Below, piece after piece: positions 60,301 to 64,000 of a stretch of 64,000 nt of DNA. Under the pieces are notes generated by a model. That model was not told the origin of the DNA. It did no database searches and worked only from the letters and a program-made list of their open reading frames with translations. Both the position numbers and the translations under genes were made by a program. The stretch lies in assembly GCA_025267735.1 (NCBI GenBank), contig CM046299.1, positions 38,702,887 to 38,766,886 on the forward strand, in the 5' to 3' direction. This stretch comes from Mactra quadrangularis (taxonomy: Eukaryota; Mollusca; Bivalvia; Venerida; Mactridae). Each line of letters begins with the position of its first letter. Positions within the stretch are counted from its first letter, which is position 1.

Positions 60301-63300
60301 ACATTGACGAAATTTGATTTCAATGAGTCTCTGATGTCATTTATGTTCTATTCCTATGCAATAAATATACATAATCACAGAATATTTTCTTTTAATGTTA
60401 GAAGAAATAATTTGTAAATTTACGGTATCAAGTACTGAAGTTGAAGTGATATCCCACCCAATTTTTAAAGTTTGAGAAGAATGTACACCTCTTTTGCAAA
60501 TTCAAAGTGTATTCCTGTGATTGGTCTCCACGCATTCAAGAACATATAATATGTAGTAATCAGCATCTTCAGTGTTTTATAAATATTGTCTTTAATGGAC
60601 GGCTAATGAAATTTCGTTGTCACATTGATTATGTTTAAAAACTTTTTAAATACTTTTAACGTTATTCAGACAATCGAAATTGAAAGAAATGTAGTTTGTA
60701 GGGCTCTATATCGGTCAGAATGATCGATACGATATTCGTATTGATGCAAAATGATCGATATTCGATATATCATATGATATTTTAATAATAAATAGAATTT
60801 TTATTAAACAGCAAAACAGTGATGTTTTATTCATTTATTTTGACTGTTGTAACACCATACTAGTAAATGCTCTGTCTTATTAATGTTTTAAATGTTTAAG
60901 TGTTTGACGTTTGCATTTTTTAAGAAATGTCATTGCATCTAGTGAGTCTCATTCTCATACTTAAAGATTATCAAGATTGGGTATGAAAATGAGTGAGTTT
61001 GTGTCTAGGCATGATCTTTCTGCTGACATGGTGACATGCACGGCCAAGTTTATTGTATTGCATCCTTTGCTTTCAACATTTTGCATTATATTGTACATTC
61101 TGGTCTGTCCATTCTTTACCCTAAACTTTATTTTTCGGAGGCGGCATATTCTCGGACAAATGCAATGTTGCAGAGAAGTTTTATTGAAACGATGAGTCCA
61201 CTTCGATTGAGTGCGTTCGATAATCGATAGTTAATGTACTTGTGTGCAGGATTTACATTTAATGAACTCATTTTGTTGATGTTTAGTTTAAAATAGATTT
61301 ATTTTCTGTAATTCATATTTACACAACACTAAACAAAGATCGGCAAAAGGAAAAGCATACTTTTTTAAAACTTCAGCTATTTACATGACATTTCGTTCTA
61401 AACAATCAAGTTCTCTTTACGTTGCGGATCTATCTGAACTAATCCGAGAGGCTTCTGGCTACCAAAAGTGATCTGTATTTTAAATACTGATCGTTTGTCT
61501 CCGGACTTATTGAAAAACGAAAGTGAATTTAATGAATATTCTAAACGCAACAGTTACTCCCCTTTGATTAATAAAAGACATGTACATGGCATATCCAGAG
61601 TAAGACGTTTGCTAAAGAAATGCCATATGCTCGTTCACATATTATTACATACCGAATTGGAAGCAGTAGAATGTTGATTAGGCGATGCAAAATATCAACT
61701 GATTTGCTGACCATGGATTTTATTTGTATGACCGTCATTGATCGTAATTTTGTTCGATACGGAAACGTTCGATCCGATATATCTATCGAACCTACAATGT
61801 CGGTATTCGATATATATCGTATACTGGTGTAGAGCCCTAGTAGTTTGAAATATTTATTTCAGTCAACATATTGTAACTTTAATATAAAACAAAAAGACAC
61901 TGTAACTTTCTCTACTAATTGTATTGTTTTCAATGTTGGATCGTTTAACCGTTGTGCGACTTATTAATTATAAGAAAAAAGGGCAATTGTATTTTTACAT
62001 CGTTATACGTAAAACAAATTCGCGGCGTTCGGTTGAAGGTCGTATTCAAACAATTATTCAACGAACCATCAAAATACTTTTGTACATATCATTATTATAT
62101 TCCACTACAATGTAATATTTTCAGGAAATATATCCTAAGGAGCCAGAAATTCCTGTCCCTCCAGAAGGAATAGATGTAACAATTGAGTATTATGTATTAG
62201 AAATGCAGTTTATTATAAATTTGGTTAAGAAATCAGCTTATTGTACACAAGAAATGTGGTTAGAATGTGAGGATTCAAAGTTCGACTTGACTGGTTCATA
62301 CGGCTGGTATTCTAGAGATAATGTAAGACAGAAATTCTGGGCAGGAAATATTGAAAGTATGTGAATCTTTAAAAATACATTCGTTTATTATAATGGAGTC
62401 GTGTCTATCACCTACAATTAGTGTACGAGAAAATCATTCAAACATGGATAACTTGTAAACATTTATTATCACTCATTAATTTCATTACAATAAAGTAAAA
62501 AAAAGAAAAATAAGTTGTGTATTAGCATGTCTGTTTATTTAAGTGTTTTCAAGACATAAGCATAAGTTTTCTTTGCAACTTTTGAAAAATAATTTAAACT
62601 CTGACTGATTTATTCCATGCAATTTATAGCCGTATATCATTTTTTCGAACCAATTGAGATAAAATAAAACAATAAATATTTTTAAAAAAGAAATTCGGCA
62701 CTATGATGGGTTAATAAATATTAGATGTATAAACGTTGACCATGTACCACGTACATATATTAACTGGACCAAAGTTTATAATATGTACGAATAGTTGCCA
62801 TATTAAACACTGGGAATTAAAATAAATAAAGATAATCCCATACATAAAGAGGAATTTGAAAAAGAAATCATATTCGTGAGTAAATGTATATACCAGAAAA
62901 TACTGATGCAAAGCATCTAAGAGCGGAATTAAGAACATGGAATAAATGTTTGGTTTGAATTAAGGTTTCAGCAGCTAGTATAATAATAGTCTTAGAGTAA
63001 GTGGTTCATAAGATACTGTCGAAAATAAAATTTTACTACTTAAGTTAACATAAGCTTGTGGACTTATATTAGTGAGAGGTTAAAATAATTTGATGTTAGC
63101 GTCCTGTCCTAATAAATGACTTAAAGAATTTATTAGGGGATGATACACATGAGTAAGTGTAATATACACTAATATAAAAGAAAATTTGATGCAAAGAATC
63201 TAATATTACCGGATAGTTGTATTATTAAAATATGTACATACTTCGAAAGAGAAACCAGTGCTATATGTGGCAAAAAAAGCCCTATATTTCCACAGCTTAA

Positions 63301-63553
63301 AAGTTAGATTTTTTTAGCAACGTAGAATAGTGTCCGATTATGGCTTATTAGGTCCTTTGTTAAGTTATATAATCCTGTTTTATATATTTAGGCATTTCTG
63401 GATGTGCTGGAGGAAATTGTCAATGTGATAAAGCAGGTGTACAAGTTGACGGTGGATTAATAAATCAAGACAATTTGTTGCCTGTATCAAGAGTTAAACT
63501 AGGAAGTGCTCCTGGTAGCCGAACGCTCAAGATTGGACCTATAAAATGTTTTG
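42448..63553 (+). CDS. EGF plus tandem Caspr/fibrinogen-like module protein (25 exons, partial)
   Basis: Twenty-five exons join with matching phases into 3,600 nt (about 1,200 codons) without a stop. The order is five EGF-like domains (42,448-45,847), then five Cys-rich modules (46,847-63,553). The last exon ends at a GTAAAT donor in phase 1, so the gene continues beyond the window. The modules resemble the fibrinogen-like region of neurexin IV/Caspr: an IDPDG...P.....C start, LTAL..SE.C..E..Y.C in the middle, a W.GG...C.CG....C...C.CD stretch, and a closing GPL.C. All EGF-exon borders and all module outer borders are in phase 1, the classic arrangement for shuffled extracellular domains. It is probably secreted or at the cell surface. 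I do not recognise a named gene with this architecture. Alternative: two or more genes merged by my exon chain, though phases argue against it. Confidence 0.82.
46847..49283 (+). CDS. Caspr/fibrinogen-like module 1
   Basis: Exons 46847-46950, 47421-47590, 48702-48807 and 49088-49283. Starts NCNDIKTLKPASGSGEYDID then PDGDGPLPVV, followed by ECEMRPGLGITIIPL. Later comes DHWTNGL...TWGGATTFRACACGE, then a CQNPDF-C segment, and it closes with IIGPLMC. Phases inside are 0, 2, 0. The 48,702 acceptor (tttgaag) has a weak pyrimidine tract but the frame and motif continuity support it. Confidence 0.82.
48375..48437 (+). mobile_element. LINE 3' tail fragment
   Basis: Reads cgcgcgatatgacttttttg then tgttggtgcgccgtaaaacc followed by CAAA repeats. 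It matches the tail of the LINE at 18,080 in the opposite direction. Only the last 60 bp remain. Confidence 0.6.
49802..51945 (+). CDS. Caspr/fibrinogen-like module 2
   Basis: Exons 49802-49973, 50419-50545, 50846-50981 and 51775-51945. This is the most Caspr-like copy: DFDGPDGPLPPVLAHCDM, VGITIIP, then EYECT-NSRLLNNGD, NYWPGGMGQANKCGCG, YGCNCDVKDG, a DKADLPI segment and YLVGPLKC. The NSRLL and YW-GG-KC.CG strings are what tied the family to neurexin IV/Caspr. Confidence 0.87.
52422..55020 (+). CDS. Caspr/fibrinogen-like module 3
   Basis: Exons 52422-52517, 52965-53053, 53649-53781, 54369-54534 and 54905-55020, internal phases 1, 0, 1, 2. Motifs: TYLIDPDGPRDG, FPVYCKF, IEQLTALTVKSVFCTQTVSF then SC, ACTCGQFVPNAC, HECNCDAGDS, LKVGPLEC. 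A SINE sits in the intron 53,054-53,648, and (CAT)-rich and (ATT)n repeats sit in the intron 53,782-54,368. Confidence 0.85.
53132..53422 (-). mobile_element. tRNA-derived SINE
   Basis: Minus-strand copy of the same SINE family: head CCAGCTAGTTCGGTAACGC at the right, body with TCCAGAGATTTAGCG, tail at the left (gttttattgaatgtcgtagc as complement). Flanks show an imperfect target duplication (attgaggttattt left, attgaagttcttt right). It lies in an intron between module-3 exons. Confidence 0.87.
53820..54240. repeat. Degenerate CAT/ATC-rich low-complexity tract
   Basis: A 420-bp run of interrupted atc/cat/att triplets with patches such as attatcatgtgcatcactgc. Two complementary open frames (rich in Ile or Met) arise from the composition and are not genes. 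Confidence 0.75.
54305..54350. repeat. (ATT)n microsatellite
   Basis: About 15 uninterrupted ATT units ending 19 bp before the module-3 exon at 54,369. It is the likely source of length polymorphism close to a splice acceptor. Confidence 0.95.
55517..57947 (+). CDS. Caspr/fibrinogen-like module 4 (divergent)
   Basis: Exons 55517-55684, 56144-56250, 56965-57076 and 57684-57947, internal phases 1, 0, 1. Motifs: NCADIKW, DYVIDPDGPG, VEPFVVTC, EQVQ-ALVESSDNCAQSLTQTC, EDTCMCGVTGTC and TNCNCDNENG. The usual closing GPL.C is replaced by TLSSLVC, with an extra CKIC pair, and an acidic/Pro linker (DPSEPTDGLPDEG) is inserted after the first third. It is the most changed copy. Confidence 0.8.
57948..59973 (+). 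other. Intron with unidentified repeat sequence
   Basis: A 2.0-kb intron between modules 4 and 5. The part 58,440-59,460 has a higher GC content and more complex sequence than its surroundings and may be a decayed transposon on the minus strand (a short frame near 58,780-59,010). I could not match it to a family. Confidence 0.4.
59974..63553 (+). CDS. Caspr/fibrinogen-like module 5
   Basis: Exons 59974-60116, 62125-62356 and 63392-63553, internal phases 0 and 1. Motifs: SCQYWRDQG, MIDIDNNGPKEPFPVHC, a Pro-rich linker (YPKEPEIPVPPEG), KKSAYCTQEMWLEC, GGNCQCDKAG and TLKIGPIKC. The WGG and first CxCG part is shortened (KFWAGNIESISGCAGG). The exit is phase 1 at a GTAAAT donor, so another domain probably follows outside the window. 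Confidence 0.82.
60699..61839. mobile_element. hAT-type non-autonomous transposon with 8-bp target duplication
   Basis: The ends are TAGGGCTCTATATCGGTC on the left and GTATACTGGTGTAGAGCCCTA on the right, imperfect inverted repeats. GTAGTTTG flanks both sides exactly (60691-60698 and 61840-61847), the 8-bp duplication expected of hAT elements. Subterminal ATCGATA/TCGATAT motifs recur at both ends. The interior carries only short broken frames. It lies in the intron 60,117-62,124. Confidence 0.88.
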
Positions 63554-64000
63554 GTAAATTGTGCAAATTTTCATTGCTATTTACCGTCAAACCTTCGTTT
63601 CTGTTTGGCAAAGAAGATCTTGTTAAGCTTCGTTCATCTATCTTTGCCAAATAGTAATCCACTTATCGTCAAAAAGTTATTATTCGAATAAAAGTAAATG
63701 CTTTGTAAAATTTGTAAATGTACAAAGGACATGGGTTTATTTTTTGTTATTTGTAAATGTTTCTTTTTTTTGACAACTTTCGAGATATCTTATCATCTAC
63801 CTTACAACATAATATGAAAATTATGCGTTTTATGAACATATAATGAATAATTCAGAACATTCTAAAGTCGCCCTCATTCTTAAGCTACAGTCCCATAAAC
63901 ATAAAAATAGCCGTGAGGGTACCGTACGGGTGCAGTGCGATCAAACTCCGCAAGGACCCGTACAAACTCTTGCGTACCCGTACGGACTGTTACGTTTTTA
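63554..64000 (+). other. Intron start, gene continues
   Basis: Sequence after the last donor. No exon is seen. The final 85 bases hold repeated GTACCCGTACGG-like words, unlike the AT-rich surroundings, and may start another repeat. Confidence 0.5.

Overview
This is AT-rich, intron-rich animal nuclear DNA. Coding sequence is split into short exons with GT/AG borders. The spaces between exons are filled with tRNA-derived SINEs, LINE pieces, cut-and-paste transposons and tandem repeats of kinds common in molluscs. I infer a bivalve or a close molluscan relative; the species cannot be named from the sequence alone.

Region 1 (1-21,960, + strand) is the 3' part of the gene for Integrator complex subunit 10 (INTS10). 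Ten exons join in one frame into about 392 residues, ending at a stop codon at 21,803-21,805 with a poly(A) signal at 21,948. The introns are unusual. One holds about 68 copies of a 47-bp unit made from the splice acceptor and first 38 bases of the following exon. Another has the hallmarks of a minor-spliceosome (U12, AT-AG) intron, and a SINE has landed beside its 5' splice site and duplicated it. Others hold a dead Tc1/mariner element, an element with inverted ends, and a 5.6-kb composite repeat.

Region 2 (21,960-42,447) is mostly repeats: a transposon inserted in a SINE tail, two long hairpins with three evenly spaced CRE octamers between them, a 3-kb element with roughly 650-bp inverted repeats flanked by TTAA, a 5'-truncated LINE with a 919-codon open frame on the minus strand, two SINEs and a 41-bp tandem array. 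A short segment at 33,045-33,084 can encode the start of a signal peptide and ends in the phase needed by the gene to the right. A reverse-complement copy lies near 24,205-24,330.

Region 3 (42,448-63,553, + strand, continuing past the window) is a 25-exon gene whose exons join without a frame break over 3,600 nt (about 1,200 codons). It encodes five EGF-like domains, two of them calcium-binding, followed by five tandem copies of a Cys-rich module resembling the fibrinogen-like region of neurexin IV/Caspr. I know that module as a single copy in Caspr, so this architecture is the most novel protein-level observation. It is probably a large secreted or cell-surface adhesion or matrix protein. 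A hAT-type element with a perfect 8-bp target duplication sits in one of its last introns.

The two genes are on the same strand but nothing links them functionally. All family assignments are from recognition by eye; no database search was run.
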